Assembly: GCA_013399855.1 (NCBI GenBank)
Contig: VXAY01002462.1
Coordinates: 1-64,000, forward strand
Reading direction: 5' to 3'
Length of the DNA stretch: 64,000 bases
Origin: Oxyruncus cristatus
Taxonomy: Eukaryota > Chordata > Aves > Passeriformes > Cotingidae
Both the position numbers and the translations under genes were made by a program. Below the pieces are notes generated by a model. It was not told the DNA's origin, did no database searches, and saw nothing but the letters and a program-made list of their open reading frames with translations. The number at the start of each line of letters is the position of its first letter. Position 1 is the first letter of the stretch. Shown here piece by piece: positions 63,561 through 64,000 of the stretch.

Positions 63561-64000
63561 GAAGAGTTTTGAGCACCGACTCCTAAGAACTGGGAATTTC
63601 CTATTCAATTTGTTTATTTTTTTGTCTTACCCATCTGTTTATATTTGTCTCATCTTGTAGGTCTGGGACAAGGACATCTATTGTTTATACAGCAGTTAGT
63701 GCAATTAGGCCCAATAGCATTTAAATTCTAGCTCTGAGCATCCAGATGCTACTGTAACATGAATGTTGAGCTACCTTTCACAGAAAAGATTTTCTATATT
63801 ACAAAAACAAACAAACAAAAACGTCTGTTGAAGAAAATTGAATTGCATTGTCAATCATGTTGGAGTTCAGAAAGATGTAATTTAAAGTTCTCCAAGCAAG
63901 CTTTAACCTTTGCAGTTCAAGCCTGGCAAAGCTATATGCAAATGGAAATTACTACACAGAGGAGAAGCAATGGAAGAAGCAATGCACTTCAATGAGAAGT
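63561..64000. other. Non-coding DNA at the window end
   Basis: No feature was recognised beyond a short CAAA repeat near 63805. Confidence 0.5.

Noticed and set aside
1..64000. Search by eye for tRNA, rRNA and bacterial-type operons
   Set aside because: No GGTTCGAATCC-type T-loop with a matching acceptor stem, no rRNA text and no clustered intact ORFs were seen.

Overview
The window is nuclear DNA of a bird. CR1 LINE fragments are dense, with typical octamer-like 3' ends built on ATTCTATG, and the one clear gene is an intron-rich vertebrate gene in an otherwise AT-rich, gene-poor region. A 586-bp LTR at 56761-57346 closely resembles a solo-LTR family that I recall from many neoavian genomes, so a neoavian bird is more likely than a galliform; that point rests on memory.

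The only protein-coding gene I can support is NAPG (gamma-SNAP), complete on the minus strand from the start codon at 38555 to the stop at 28224. Twelve coding exons were traced by hand. Every intron is GT-AG, all phases join, and the 945-nt CDS encodes 314 residues, close to the roughly 312 of the mammalian protein. The start codon lies in a CpG island (about 38110-38870) with YY1-, ETS- and NRF1-like motifs and no obvious TATA box. The 3' UTR runs below 28223; its end was not fixed, but several AATAAA signals lie downstream.

Layout: 1-200, CR1 reverse-transcriptase fragment. 200-24470, non-coding DNA with two CR1 pieces (8380-8670, 11435-11780) and many simple repeats. 24474-28223, NAPG 3' flank with a small CpG-rich pocket and a 35-N gap. 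28224-38555, NAPG, with a CR1 piece and a striking 92-nt hairpin in intron 1. 38556-39576, CpG island plus two head-to-tail CR1 fragments. 39577-64000, non-coding DNA holding a fossil LINE with an R2-like C-terminus (about 42500-43200, possibly to 43900), a CR1 3' end (46128-46416), a 993-bp solo LTR with an intact CTACA target duplication and two CTCF-like motifs (49110-50102), the neoavian-type LTR, and a fossil L3/CR1-like LINE (about 61700-63560).

The most notable signals are the near-perfect long hairpin inside NAPG intron 1 and the solo LTR carrying paired CTCF-type sites. I found no microbial genes, tRNAs, rRNAs, CRISPR arrays or operons.
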